Positions 1 to 8,356 are shown, numbered from the stretch's first letter. The stretch: 57,654 nucleotides of DNA from Psychroflexus aestuariivivens (GCF_004010055.1 NZ_RQVT01000013.1:1-57654); one strand, 5' to 3'. Notes: generated by a model from the letters alone, not told the origin. A program made the numbers and translations.

Positions 1-625
1 TTATATTCCACGTATTGTAAGGGAATTGGTCTGACATTGCTGCCTGAGCATCACTTACATTTATACAAACCGTATACGTGCTTGGCGGATCCCAATATTC
101 ATGCGATAAATCTATGGTTAAGTTTTCATAAGTGGAGTCTGGGTTATCTAGATTAATAGTATTAATTTGATTACTTGTCCGTAAATTTATATGTTCTAGA
201 TTATCAAGATTACTAAAATCTAAGTAAGGAATATAAATATTAGATCCTACATCAAAAACCGTATTTTCTGCTATGAATTCTTTAAGGTTTAAATTGGAAT
301 TAAATATATCTGATTGATTTTCTGGAAGATTGACATCTGAGTCAGTTAAGTTAATTACCTCAAGACTTACAAAATCCTCAATACCAGTAAAGTCTGTAAG
401 TTGAATATAGTATCCGTATGAATCATTGAGAACTGAAAAATCCAATTCCACTATATTTTCAATATCAGCGGTTAAAACTTGTCCGTTGACAACACCATCA
501 CTATCAATACTGAGATCAATGAGGGCTTGTTCAAAGTTTTCATCGGGAATGACTGTGGTTTGGGCTATTGTTGAATTGACAAACAATACAACAAAGACGC
601 TAAATAATTTTACATTTAGTTTCAT
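1..625 (-). CDS. Secreted leucine-rich-repeat-like protein, C-terminus off the window
   Basis: An open frame begins with ATG at 625-623 and runs without a stop to the left edge, giving about 208 residues of an incomplete protein. Residues 1-20 form a signal peptide ending in STIAQ. The mature start (VIPDENFEQALIDL) is the opening typical of flavobacterial secreted leucine-rich-repeat proteins. It is followed by short beta-strand-like units such as VELDFSVL, LEVINLTD and LEHINLRT. Proteins of this kind usually end in a type IX secretion sorting domain, but that part lies outside the window. The cell-surface role is inferred from the family, and no specific ligand can be named. Confidence 0.8.
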   Translation of the reverse strand, partial: MKLNVKLFSVFVVLFVNSTIAQTTVIPDENFEQALIDLSIDSDGVVNGQVLTADIENIVELDFSVLNDSYGYYIQLTDFTGIEDFVSLEVINLTDSDVNLPENQSDIFNSNLNLKEFIAENTVFDVGSNIYIPYLDFSNLDNLEHINLRTSNQINTINLDNPDSTYENLTIDLSHEYWDPPSTYTVCINVSDAQAAMSDQFPYNTWNI

Positions 626-1039
626 AATGATTGGTTAAGGTTAATTAAAAAATTTGTATACTATTTAATAAATATATGTATATTTTATATAGAAAAGCAA
701 ATTTTACAATATTAAATTTATTCTCTAAAGGGTTTACGCATCTTCACTTAAAAGCCTTAAAAATAATATTTTTAGTGACCTTCTACTATTTTTAAAATTT
801 GTGACAGCCAATCAATTGTCAATATTTTACTTAGGTTTTAATATGTTCGTCAACTTTATGTTTTCGTTGGTCTTTTACGGTATTTTCACCCACAATACGA
901 ACTATGACAATTTTCAAAATTATGACCAAGGTTTGGCGTACAATAATTTATTTAAACATTTTATTGAACAATCTCAATTCAATTTGAGTTGGTGCTTGTT
1001 TTAGATAAAATTTGTTATTTCGTAAGGTTTTCGGTTAGG

Positions 1040-1145
1040 GATTAAGGCATTTGTTGGAGCTCTTTTCGATTTTTTTTAAATCGGAAAAGCGACTGCCGAA
1101 AGCCCGCCGGAATTGCTTTTTCTGCAATTCCGGAACCGCCAAAAA
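1040..1145. repeat. Putative interspersed palindromic repeat
   Basis: This block is clearly more GC-rich than its surroundings and holds two inverted repeats. One is TTTTCGATTT, a TTTT loop, then AAATCGGAAAA. The other is a perfect 10-bp stem, CCGGAATTGC at 1107-1116 with GCAATTCCGG at 1124-1133, around a 7-nt loop. It resembles small noncoding repeats that recur in intergenic regions of Flavobacteriaceae; that likeness is from memory. No second copy is visible in this window. Confidence 0.45.
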
Positions 1146-1185
1146 ACATTGCACAAAACTTTCCTGCTAAATTGTTCCTAATGTG

Positions 1186-1193
1186 TATTTTTG
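1186..1193 (+). promoter_or_regulatory. Promoter -7 element of xth
   Basis: TATTTTTG matches the Bacteroidota TAnnTTTG element and lies 13 nt before the xth start codon, implying a very short leader. Confidence 0.55.
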
Positions 1194-1206
1194 AATAAAA
1201 AGTAGA

Positions 1207-1971
1207 ATGAAAGTAATTTCTTATAACGTCAACGGAATTCGCGCTGCATTGAAAAAAGATTTGGTCGGTTGGCTGCGTGCTGCCGATGCCGATGTGGTTT
1301 GTTTTCAGGAAACAAAAGCGCAACCCGAGCAAATTGATGATCAGATTTTTAAAGATTTGGGTTACGAATTTTGCTATTGGTTTTCAGCAGAAAAAAAAGG
1401 TTATAGTAGCGTTGGTATTATTTCAAAAACCAAACCTAAGCATGTAGAATATGGCGTTGGCATAGATTATATGGATCGGGAAGGACGCAATTTGCGCGCT
1501 GATTTTGAAGATGTTTCGGTCATGAGTTTGTATCTGCCTTCTGGCACTAACGACAGCAGATTGCAGTTCAAATTGAATTATATGGACGATTTCAAAATTT
1601 ATATCGAAGATTTGAAACGCGATTATCCGAATTTGGTGATTTGCGGCGACTACAATATTTGCCATGAACCGATTGACATTCACGATCCTGTGCGTTTGAA
1701 AACCGTTTCGGGATTTTTGCCAATTGAACGCGAATGGCTGAGTGCGTTTTTGGAAGAATCTGGATTTGTGGATTCTTTCCGAAAGCTGAATGAAGACGTG
1801 GTGCAGTATTCGTGGTGGAGTTACCGTGCCAATGCTCGCGCCAATAATAAAGGCTGGCGTTTGGATTATCATTTGGTGTCGGCGTCTTTGGAGGACAAAA
1901 TCGTGCGGTCTGTAATTTTGCCTGAGGCTAAGCACAGCGATCATTGCCCAGTTTTACTGGAATTGAAATAA
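1207..1971 (+). CDS. xth: Exodeoxyribonuclease III (AP endonuclease)
   Basis: The 254-residue product is an Exo III/APE1-type nuclease. It cleaves the backbone at abasic sites and removes 3' blocking groups in base-excision repair. Family motifs are in order: MKVISYNVNGIRAA at the N-terminus, the metal-binding glutamate in CFQETKAQ, GDYNICH in the middle, and the C-terminal LDYHLVS and KHSDHCPVLL containing the catalytic Asp-His pair. Length is normal for the bacterial family. The gene is monocistronic, with its own -7 element. The third base of codons is richer in G and C than in many neighbours, which is unremarkable for a housekeeping gene. Confidence 0.95.
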   Translation: MKVISYNVNGIRAALKKDLVGWLRAADADVVCFQETKAQPEQIDDQIFKDLGYEFCYWFSAEKKGYSSVGIISKTKPKHVEYGVGIDYMDREGRNLRADFEDVSVMSLYLPSGTNDSRLQFKLNYMDDFKIYIEDLKRDYPNLVICGDYNICHEPIDIHDPVRLKTVSGFLPIEREWLSAFLEESGFVDSFRKLNEDVVQYSWWSYRANARANNKGWRLDYHLVSASLEDKIVRSVILPEAKHSDHCPVLLELK

Positions 1972-2072
1972 ATCGAAATTCAATAATCTGAAATTTAAAG
2001 AAAAATCGAATAACTTAGTATAAACATACTTAAAACCAATATTTCAACGTTTACAAGCAAAACCTGAACCTA

Positions 2073-3032
2073 ATGAAAATTATAAAATTTGTATTTGTAA
2101 GTATCTTACTCGCCAGCTTATTTGGTTGTGTGAGCCAGAAAAAATTTACTGAGTTGGAGGAGCAAGTCAATAATTTGAAACGAAATAATTCGCAACTTGA
2201 GCAGAAACTCGAAGAAGTAAATTCAGAAAAAACTGCTTTGGAAGATGAAATAAAATACGCCAACGATAGGATTTCCATTTTGAAAGAACAGCGTGATGAA
2301 CTTGCCAAGGAATTGGAAAGTCTTCAGGATGCGCATTCTAAACTCAACGAATCTTACGACGCTTTGGAACAAAACAGCTCTCAGGCTTTAGCTGAAAATT
2401 CCAAACAAAACCGCGAGTTGCTAAAAAAATTGGAAGATAAGGAGAAAGCTTTGGCCGAAGATCAAGCCCGTTTGGAAAAACTTCAGAAAGATTTGAAATC
2501 ACGATCAGACAGAATCGAAGAATTGGAATCTTTAATTGCTGAAAAAGAAAGCAAAATGCGAAACCTGAAGGATAATTTATCCAAAGCTTTAATGAATTTT
2601 GAAGGCAAAGGTTTGAGCGTAGAATTACGTGATGGCAAAGTTTACGTATCTATGGAAAACAAATTGCTTTTTGCTTCCGGCAGTTGGAATGTTGGTAGCG
2701 AAGGGACAAAAGCTGTGAACGAGTTGGGTAAAGTCTTGGCTGAAAATCCAGATATCGCTGTGCTCATCGAAGGTCACACCGATGATGTACCATTCGGTGG
2801 TAACGGTCCTTTGAAAGACAATTGGGATTTATCGACTAAACGTGCCACAGAAGTTTTGAAATTGTTGCTTCAGAACAGTGATATCGATCCACAAAATTTG
2901 ACGGCTGCTGGAAAAGGCGAATTCGACCCTGTGGCCAGTAATGAAACTAAAGAAGGAAAAGCTAAAAATAGACGTATAGAAGTTGTATTAACACCAAAAC
3001 TAGACGAGATTTCGAAGATGTTGAGTGAATAA
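2073..3032 (+). CDS. OmpA-family lipoprotein with long coiled coil
   Basis: A lipoprotein signal (ASLFGC, Cys at about residue 19) anchors this 319-residue protein to a membrane. Residues 25-175 are a nearly uninterrupted charged heptad pattern (ELEEQVNNLKRNNSQLEQKL and similar), a long coiled coil. Residues about 200-310 form an OmpA C-terminal domain that binds peptidoglycan, with the motifs LIEGHTDDVPFGG, STKRATEVL and GEFDPVASNETKEGKAKNRRIEVV. The likely role is to tie the outer membrane to the cell wall. Spacing to the next gene (26 nt) allows cotranscription with the two unknown membrane proteins. I see no clear promoter motif. Confidence 0.92.
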   Translation: MKIIKFVFVSILLASLFGCVSQKKFTELEEQVNNLKRNNSQLEQKLEEVNSEKTALEDEIKYANDRISILKEQRDELAKELESLQDAHSKLNESYDALEQNSSQALAENSKQNRELLKKLEDKEKALAEDQARLEKLQKDLKSRSDRIEELESLIAEKESKMRNLKDNLSKALMNFEGKGLSVELRDGKVYVSMENKLLFASGSWNVGSEGTKAVNELGKVLAENPDIAVLIEGHTDDVPFGGNGPLKDNWDLSTKRATEVLKLLLQNSDIDPQNLTAAGKGEFDPVASNETKEGKAKNRRIEVVLTPKLDEISKMLSE

Positions 3033-3058
3033 ATTGTTTTGTTTAAATCTAACCAATT

Positions 3059-3457
3059 TTGAAAAGAAAAAAGTTTATTCAATACTGGAGCGTGCCAACT
3101 TTGTTGTTTCTGGTGGCTTGTTTCCAGATTTACCAAGTCGAATTTGAAGAAAAATCTAGGTGGAAAGGTGGTGGATTTGGCATGTACACCACCATCCATC
3201 CATTTAACGATGAAATCTGGATTGATGATGAATTTGTGTCTACTAAAAATTTATCCAAGCGAGATTCATTAGAACTACAAATTCTGACTTTAAAAGTCAA
3301 AGTGCATCCCTCAAAACATCAGATTAAAAACCTTGTAAATTGGTTGGATATTGAAAAAGATTCGGTGAAAATTCAAATTTTCAAACCGCAATTTGATTTA
3401 GAAAATTCTGTTTATACCAAAACGCTCCGTTATGAAACAACTTATAAACAGGATTAA
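3059..3457 (+). CDS. Unknown single-pass membrane protein, TTG start
   Basis: The 132-residue product has a basic N-terminus (MKRKKF) and one hydrophobic helix (about residues 11-27), followed by a soluble domain with the unusual stretch RWKGGGFGMYTTIHPFNDEIW. There is no in-frame ATG before residue 42, and the upstream stop is at 3050-3052, so the start is TTG at 3059 (or the ATT before it). Its 3' end overlaps the next membrane-protein gene by 26 bp, so the two are probably translated together and may form a complex. I do not recognise the family. Confidence 0.75.
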   Translation: MKRKKFIQYWSVPTLLFLVACFQIYQVEFEEKSRWKGGGFGMYTTIHPFNDEIWIDDEFVSTKNLSKRDSLELQILTLKVKVHPSKHQIKNLVNWLDIEKDSVKIQIFKPQFDLENSVYTKTLRYETTYKQD

Positions 3458-4283
3458 TCAAATCCCGATTTTCAAGCTGGTCGCCACTTGTTTTCTCTTG
3501 TTTTTGGCGATTTACAGCCCACGGCTGAAAGCTATTTATGTTACTTATTTGGTTTTTGCTGCTTTAGCATACGTGATCATCGATCGTGATTTTTTCAAAA
3601 AAACTTACTTCTGGTTAATTGTTCTTGGACTTTTGATTCCACGTCTATATGCCAGTTTCCTTTTTATTGGAAACCATTATTTTGTGATGATTTATATGAT
3701 TCTATTATTTCTCATCGTATCGTTTTATCAAGATAATGCAGAGAAAATATTTTCACGTAATGCGACTGTAATTTTGGTTTTAATAATGGGGTTTGCTGTT
3801 CTCCAAAAATTATTGGTGCCTGACTACCTCAATGGCACTTCTTTGGCATATCTAGGATATTCAGGTAAGATTTTTAAATACGTTTTTTATTTCAATGAAG
3901 AATATCGAGATATTTTTTATGAAAACGCCGTAAAAATGTCAGAACTCTACAAGTATCCTATTAGCGAAAATCCTAGAGTTCAACTTGAACCTATTTTCAA
4001 AAATTTCCCTCAAGTCATTATTTGGTTTTCATATCTGACATTAATTGCTGAAATACTATTCATTGTGGCTCTATTTATTAAAAAACAATGGATCAAACAC
4101 GGATTTATAATTTTCTTTTTACTCAGTCTTTTAGTAACTAGAGAAGAAACGGGATTTTTATCCATGCTTTGCATCTTGCTGATGATGCATATCGAAAAGC
4201 AAAACACTTTGTATAGAGCAGCTTATCTCGGGATTTTCATATTATGCCTTTCGTTGATAATCGTCGGTAAAGGTGAATTATAA
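3432..4283 (+). CDS. Unknown polytopic membrane protein
   Basis: This 283-residue protein has about seven to eight hydrophobic segments (for example LVATCFLLFLAIY, VIDRD then YFWLIVLGLLI, VMIYMILLFLIVSFY, ATVILVLIMGFAVLQ, FIIFFLLSLLVT and GIFILCLSLIIVG). A soluble loop at about residues 130-190 is rich in aromatic and charged residues. It starts inside the end of the preceding gene, and its 3' end overlaps the convergent response-regulator gene by 6 bp. The arrangement is faintly reminiscent of HTTM-type membrane proteins, but I cannot confirm a family or function. Confidence 0.8.
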   Translation: MKQLINRINQIPIFKLVATCFLLFLAIYSPRLKAIYVTYLVFAALAYVIIDRDFFKKTYFWLIVLGLLIPRLYASFLFIGNHYFVMIYMILLFLIVSFYQDNAEKIFSRNATVILVLIMGFAVLQKLLVPDYLNGTSLAYLGYSGKIFKYVFYFNEEYRDIFYENAVKMSELYKYPISENPRVQLEPIFKNFPQVIIWFSYLTLIAEILFIVALFIKKQWIKHGFIIFFLLSLLVTREETGFLSMLCILLMMHIEKQNTLYRAAYLGIFILCLSLIIVGKGEL

Positions 4284-4943
4284 AAAGCCACGTTCCTTGG
4301 CCTTTTCAATCAGGATCTTGTCGTTTCGGTCAGGAATATTGAAAAATAATTTTAATTGCTTTTTTCTTTTTTCAACAGAACTCAGTGATAAGTTCATATT
4401 TTCAGGGATATTTTTTGTCAGAATACCTTGAGACAGTAAGTACAGAATTTTTCTATCTTCTTCGTCTAACTCATGCGCATACTCGATGGTTTGCTTCATC
4501 ATGCGCTGAACCGTATTGCTATGGTAAGACTTGCCCAAAAATAAGCTTTGCATGGCCTGCATGAGAATTTCTGGGTTGGTATCGGATTTTACTAGCAAGC
4601 TATCTGGATCTAAGCGTTTCATCACATTAAGCACTTTGTAATTGTTTTCTAACATTGTGCAAATCATTATTTTAGCTTGTGGTTGCTTTTTTCTAGCCAG
4701 AAGCGCCAAATCTTCACCAGAATTGTATTTTTTATCAGGAGAACCTGGTAGAGAAAGATCTAAACTAATCAAATCATACTTGATATTTTGATTTTTAATA
4801 AGTTCAGCAGCGTCTTCACAATTCAGAGCAGAATCTGAAGAATATGTAGTATTTCTATCTTCTGCAATAATATCGAGAGCCTGGGTAAATCCAGCGACAA
4901 TCATTGGATGATCATCTACAATTAAAACTTTATAATGTGCCAT
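4278..4943 (-). CDS. NarL/FixJ-type response regulator
   Basis: Residues 1-130 are a receiver domain: acidic pair DDHP at 10-13, phosphoacceptor Asp62 in LISLDLSLPG, the Thr/Ser region ICTML and Lys118 in LLVKSD. Residues 150-215 match the place and length of a LuxR-type helix-turn-helix (EDRKILYLLSQGI...SSVEKRKKQLKLFF), but the usual conserved positions are degenerate. The gene lies 6 nt after the sensor kinase gene in the same operon, so it is almost certainly the kinase's partner. It is the best candidate to bind the tandem palindromes upstream of the operon. Confidence 0.88.
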   Translation of the reverse strand: MAHYKVLIVDDHPMIVAGFTQALDIIAEDRNTTYSSDSALNCEDAAELIKNQNIKYDLISLDLSLPGSPDKKYNSGEDLALLARKKQPQAKIMICTMLENNYKVLNVMKRLDPDSLLVKSDTNPEILMQAMQSLFLGKSYHSNTVQRMMKQTIEYAHELDEEDRKILYLLSQGILTKNIPENMNLSLSSVEKRKKQLKLFFNIPDRNDKILIEKAKERGFL

Positions 4944-4949
4944 AAATAA

Positions 4950-6968
4950 TTAGTAAATGGGTATGAAAATAGTAATTTTTGTGCCTTGTCCTGCTTTTGA
5001 ATCAATATTTATTTCACCATTAACCTCATCGACACGATTGCGAATATTCTTCAAACCAATACCTGGCTTTTTGTTGCTATTGAAGCCTATTCCATCATCT
5101 TGGATTTCTATATTTAAACCGTCTTTTCCTTTATCATAAGCGAAAGAAAAACTTATGAAATTAGCATTAGCGTGTTTCTGAATATTCCTGATTGATTCTT
5201 GTAAAACTCTATAAACATGCATCTTGATAACAGAAGAAACTTTTGTCCAATTGACATCATCATCTACTGTTACTTTATGCGACTCTAAAATATTTTGCTT
5301 TTCTAATAAATCCTGAATAAGTCCGCTGAAATCTTTTTGATCTTCAAAATAAGTATTGGAAAGTTCGTGAGATAAACTTCTGATTTGGCTTTCAATATTC
5401 ATGAGATTATCTGTCATCTCACCAAACTTTTTATCGCCTTTAATTCCAATTTTATATTTATAAAACATCAAATTCATCCGGTTGGCATAAAGTTCTGTTA
5501 GAATGTGATCGTGGAGTTCTCTGGCGATCCTATCTCGTTCTTCTTTTCTTCCCTCATCTTTTCTCGTTTTTTGACTCAACATCAATTCGTAGATTTTTTC
5601 ATCTGCGACTTTTTGGTCACGCTCCAAGGACAAGGCTTTATTTCTGGAACGTTGCATGAAAATTATAAAAATAGATGAGCCAACTAAAATTACTAATGAA
5701 GAAACTATAAAAATCATAGTTTGTCGCTCTTCAAGTAACTGTGCGCGTTCTATTACTTCATCGGTTTCAAAGCGAATTCGCTCAAACTTGTTTCGTATTT
5801 TACGCTCATCAATTTGTAAACTGTCACTTAAATTGATGTAAGCTTCTGTAAACCTGAAACTTTCTTCTGGCTGAAGTTCTGCCAGTAGTTTCCAAGACGC
5901 CAAAATATCTCGGTTATTGTTGTTAGATTTTGCCGTTAAGTTAGCACGTTTGGCATATTCAATAGCGGTTGAAGTGTCGCCAACTGCTACATAAAATTGT
6001 GCAAGGTGAATCTGATTGATAGCAATCCCACTGACATGATTAATTCGCTTTCTGATTTCTAAAGCTTTTTTCATATCTTCAGAAACGTTTTCGGTTTCCC
6101 CTGTTTCTAAACGATTGAAAGATAAATTATCCAAAGCCATGGCATATAACTCAGGATCACGCTCTTCAAGATTTTTAGTGGATAATGTGCGTCGGTAATA
6201 TTTTATAGCTTCCTTAAAATCTCCATCTTTTTCATAAACATTGCCTAAGTTATTAAAAGATGCAGCAATAAGCAGTTCATTGTTGTCAACTTTACCAAGT
6301 GCCTGCATGGCGTTTTGATGATAGCGTTTTGCGACTTCGAAATTTTCTAAATTGTAATTGACAATCCCCAACAAATTATAGCATCTATACAATAACCTGT
6401 AATTCTTAATTTTTTGTGCGAGTTCAACTGATTGTATCAAATTAATTTCAGAACCAATAAAGTCTTTGACTTTACTCTGAACAAGCGCTAAGTTGTAAAT
6501 TACATTAGATAGTATCTCTGTTTCATTAATTAATTCAAGATCTTTTCTAGCTTTACTATAGGCAAAATAGGCACTATCATTTTCAGACCGAAATAAATGA
6601 TAATCTCCTAAATCCCAATTGAATCTAGCATTATTAATCGTGTCATTGTATAATTTTGATAAGTTTAATCCACGTTGATTAGTCGATTTAAAATCCTTAA
6701 GATGTCTTTGATCTAAATACTCTTTTGATATAAATTTTAAGTATTTGATCTTAAGACTGTCATTATCAATCTGATCGATTAAACCAACAACATTATCAAA
6801 ATATTTTTTTTTCTCTGAAGAATTATTCGTCTCTTCGGCTAAATTGACATTTGAGATTATTTTTTTTCTAATATTTTGAAATTCTGGATTCGATTCAGTT
6901 TGTACTTGCTCATTTTGACAAGAGAGCAAAAGTAAAATACCAGCAAAAATTAGAATATAATATTTCAA
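4950..6968 (-). CDS. TPR-containing lipoprotein sensor histidine kinase
   Basis: The 672-residue protein begins with a lipoprotein-like signal (ILLLLSCQ). It then has tetratricopeptide repeats (about residues 110-375, e.g. ASFNNLGNVYEKDGDFKEAIKYYRR), a transmembrane helix at about 418-438, and a short linker. The dimerisation/phosphoacceptor region of HisKA_3 type has RERDRIARELHDHI with His486. An HATPase domain occupies the last 110 residues, with motifs QESIRNIQKHA, IQDDGIGF, GIGLKNIRNR and GQGTKITI. It should sense an extracytoplasmic signal through the TPR domain and phosphorylate the adjacent NarL-type regulator. The signal is unknown. Confidence 0.92.
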   Translation of the reverse strand: MKYYILIFAGILLLLSCQNEQVQTESNPEFQNIRKKIISNVNLAEETNNSSEKKKYFDNVVGLIDQIDNDSLKIKYLKFISKEYLDQRHLKDFKSTNQRGLNLSKLYNDTINNARFNWDLGDYHLFRSENDSAYFAYSKARKDLELINETEILSNVIYNLALVQSKVKDFIGSEINLIQSVELAQKIKNYRLLYRCYNLLGIVNYNLENFEVAKRYHQNAMQALGKVDNNELLIAASFNNLGNVYEKDGDFKEAIKYYRRTLSTKNLEERDPELYAMALDNLSFNRLETGETENVSEDMKKALEIRKRINHVSGIAINQIHLAQFYVAVGDTSTAIEYAKRANLTAKSNNNNRDILASWKLLAELQPEESFRFTEAYINLSDSLQIDERKIRNKFERIRFETDEVIERAQLLEERQTMIFIVSSLVILVGSSIFIIFMQRSRNKALSLERDQKVADEKIYELMLSQKTRKDEGRKEERDRIARELHDHILTELYANRMNLMFYKYKIGIKGDKKFGEMTDNLMNIESQIRSLSHELSNTYFEDQKDFSGLIQDLLEKQNILESHKVTVDDDVNWTKVSSVIKMHVYRVLQESIRNIQKHANANFISFSFAYDKGKDGLNIEIQDDGIGFNSNKKPGIGLKNIRNRVDEVNGEINIDSKAGQGTKITIFIPIY

Positions 6969-7009
6969 ATGTGTTTGGTTCTATAGGAACGCAAATATAT
7001 AATTAAATA

Positions 7010-7189
7010 TTAAAGTTCAATATCTTTATTACTATCAGCGCTTGATACTTCCGCTTTATTTTCACCACCGCCACCAAAAATTTCTTCTGGAGTTTGACCT
7101 TCGTATTGGTCGTCGTTAAAGGTTTCTGGTGAACAAGCTGAGATAAAAATTAAGCATAATAACGTGAAAATTCCAATAAACTTTTTCAT
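7010..7189 (-). CDS. Small lipoprotein of the two-component operon
   Basis: A 59-residue frame starts at ATG 7189-7187 and ends at TAA 7012-7010. Residues 1-19 are a textbook lipoprotein signal (FISACS, lipidated Cys19), followed by a short acidic tail with a GGGG stretch. It lies 41 nt upstream of the sensor kinase gene on the same strand and directly after the promoter with tandem palindromes, so it is the first gene of the lipoprotein-kinase-regulator operon. It could be a sensing accessory of the kinase, but that is inference; I recognise no family. Confidence 0.7.
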   Translation of the reverse strand: MKKFIGIFTLLCLIFISACSPETFNDDQYEGQTPEEIFGGGGENKAEVSSADSNKDIEL

Positions 7190-7231
7190 GACTCTGTGTT
7201 TTAAGTATTAATATTTGTTTTTTGTTTAATA

Positions 7232-7239
7232 CAAATTTA
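7232..7239 (-). promoter_or_regulatory. Promoter -7 element of the two-component operon
   Basis: Read on the minus strand this is TAAATTTG, a match to TAnnTTTG. It lies 42 nt upstream of the small lipoprotein start codon and 21 nt downstream of the proximal palindrome. No good -33 motif is present, which fits activator dependence. Confidence 0.65.
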
Positions 7240-7260
7240 GAGCATGGAGAAAGTTTAGAA

Positions 7261-7299
7261 TTACGGTTCAACCGTAAAATAGTTACGGTTTTCCCGTAA
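7261..7299 (-). promoter_or_regulatory. Tandem palindromic operator
   Basis: Two 17-bp inverted repeats lie here: TTACGGTTCAACCGTAA at 7261-7277 and TTACGGTTTTCCCGTAA at 7283-7299. They are separated by 5 nt, so centres are 22 bp apart (two helical turns). With the -7 element at 7232-7239, the proximal site is centred near -41 and the distal near -63, class II activator positions. The same arrangement recurs at 43476-43514. The adjacent NarL-type regulator is the obvious candidate ligand. Confidence 0.7.
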
Positions 7300-7401
7300 A
7301 TATTTTCATAATTATTGCTAAAATGTAGCTTATTTGTAGTATTTGTAGATTTTAATACCAGAAATGTTAAAAACTGAAGTCAATAATCTAATAGAAATAG
7401 A

Positions 7402-8346
7402 CTATAAGGCAAAGTCTTTCAAAATTTTATCTGTAATGGTTTGGGCGAGTTTTACTTCACTTTCAAAAGTCCAACCAGCAATATGTGGAGACAATAACAC
7501 TTTGTTCGATTTGGTTAAGAATTCCATGGCTTCTGGCATTTGCTCACCTTCAGAAAACAAATTCTCAAAGGAAGTTTTTTCAAATTCTAAAACATCCAAA
7601 GCCGCACCACAAATTTTATTAGCTTGTAAAGCTTCAACTAAATCTTCTGTTACGACACTCTGACCTCTAGCCGTATTAATAAACCAAAATGGTTTTTTGA
7701 ATTCTGAAATAAAATTAGCATTAACCATATTTTTAGTTTCCGAAGTCAATGGCGTGTGTAGACTCAACACATCAATTTCATTCTGAAGAGTTTTTAAATC
7801 AACTTGTTCTGCAAATTCGTCGCCGATATTTTGTTTCAAATCGTAACACAACACACGGCAATCAAAACCCTGTAGTTTTTTTGCAAAAGCTTTTCCCATA
7901 TTTCCATAACCAATGATGCCTACAGTTTTTCCTTCCAATTCAAATCCTCGATTCTCTTCGCGTTTCCAAAGACCGTTACAGACCTCTTGATGTGCTTTTT
8001 GCATGTTGTTCATCAAATTCAACAACATTCCTAAAGCGTGCTCACCAACAGCATTTCGATTACCTTCTGGCGCATTGTACAATTTTATGCTTTGCTGTTG
8101 GGCATATTCAACATCAATATTTTCTAAGCCTGCTCCTACTCTGCCAATGAATTTCAATTTTTTTGCTTTTTCAAGAAATTCACGATCAAGTTGAAAGCGA
8201 CTGCGAATTATAATGCCATCATAATTATGAATTTCTTCTGCAATCACAGATTTTGAATCTGAATAATTTTCTACATTTTCAAAACCTTGCTCGGACAAAG
8301 TTTCTAGCATCAACGGATGATTTGAATCTATATGTAAAATTTTCAT
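7402..8346 (-). CDS. D-3-phosphoglycerate dehydrogenase-like 2-hydroxyacid dehydrogenase
   Basis: The 314-residue protein belongs to the NAD-dependent D-isomer-specific 2-hydroxyacid dehydrogenases. Visible features are the substrate loop IGRVGAGLENID, the Rossmann fingerprint GIIGYGNMGKAFA, the catalytic Arg in INTARGQSVV and the catalytic His in SPHIAGWT. It lacks the C-terminal ACT domain of full-length SerA. The start MKILHIDSNHP at 8346 is preferred; an upstream in-frame codon at 8373 would add nine residues. Either start overlaps or touches the thioesterase gene, indicating an operon. Serine synthesis is likely, but related hydroxyacid substrates cannot be excluded. Confidence 0.85.
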   Translation of the reverse strand: MKILHIDSNHPLMLETLSEQGFENVENYSDSKSVIAEEIHNYDGIIIRSRFQLDREFLEKAKKLKFIGRVGAGLENIDVEYAQQQSIKLYNAPEGNRNAVGEHALGMLLNLMNNMQKAHQEVCNGLWKREENRGFELEGKTVGIIGYGNMGKAFAKKLQGFDCRVLCYDLKQNIGDEFAEQVDLKTLQNEIDVLSLHTPLTSETKNMVNANFISEFKKPFWFINTARGQSVVTEDLVEALQANKICGAALDVLEFEKTSFENLFSEGEQMPEAMEFLTKSNKVLLSPHIAGWTFESEVKLAQTITDKILKDFAL

Positions 8347-8356
8347 CGCAGTAAGT

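Larger units (their letters stand above)
626..1206. other. Long intergenic region with a GC-rich hairpin block
   Basis: These 581 bases separate the divergent secreted protein and exonuclease III. Most is AT-rich spacer with no convincing gene; a 67-codon plus-strand frame at 801-1004 has no signal, promoter or recognisable product. The right third holds a GC-rich block with two inverted repeats (about 1040-1145), described separately, and the xth promoter. Confidence 0.6.

Noticed and set aside
801-1004. 67-codon plus-strand open frame in the 626-1206 gap
   Set aside because: No promoter, signal or recognisable product; composition like the AT-rich spacer around it.
1042-1332. 96-codon minus-strand frame across the GC-rich hairpin block and the xth start
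   Set aside because: It runs antisense through the start of exonuclease III and through the palindromic block; no independent support.
1423-1944. 173-codon antisense frame within xth
   Set aside because: Fully inside a well-supported gene on the other strand; a by-product of its codon use.
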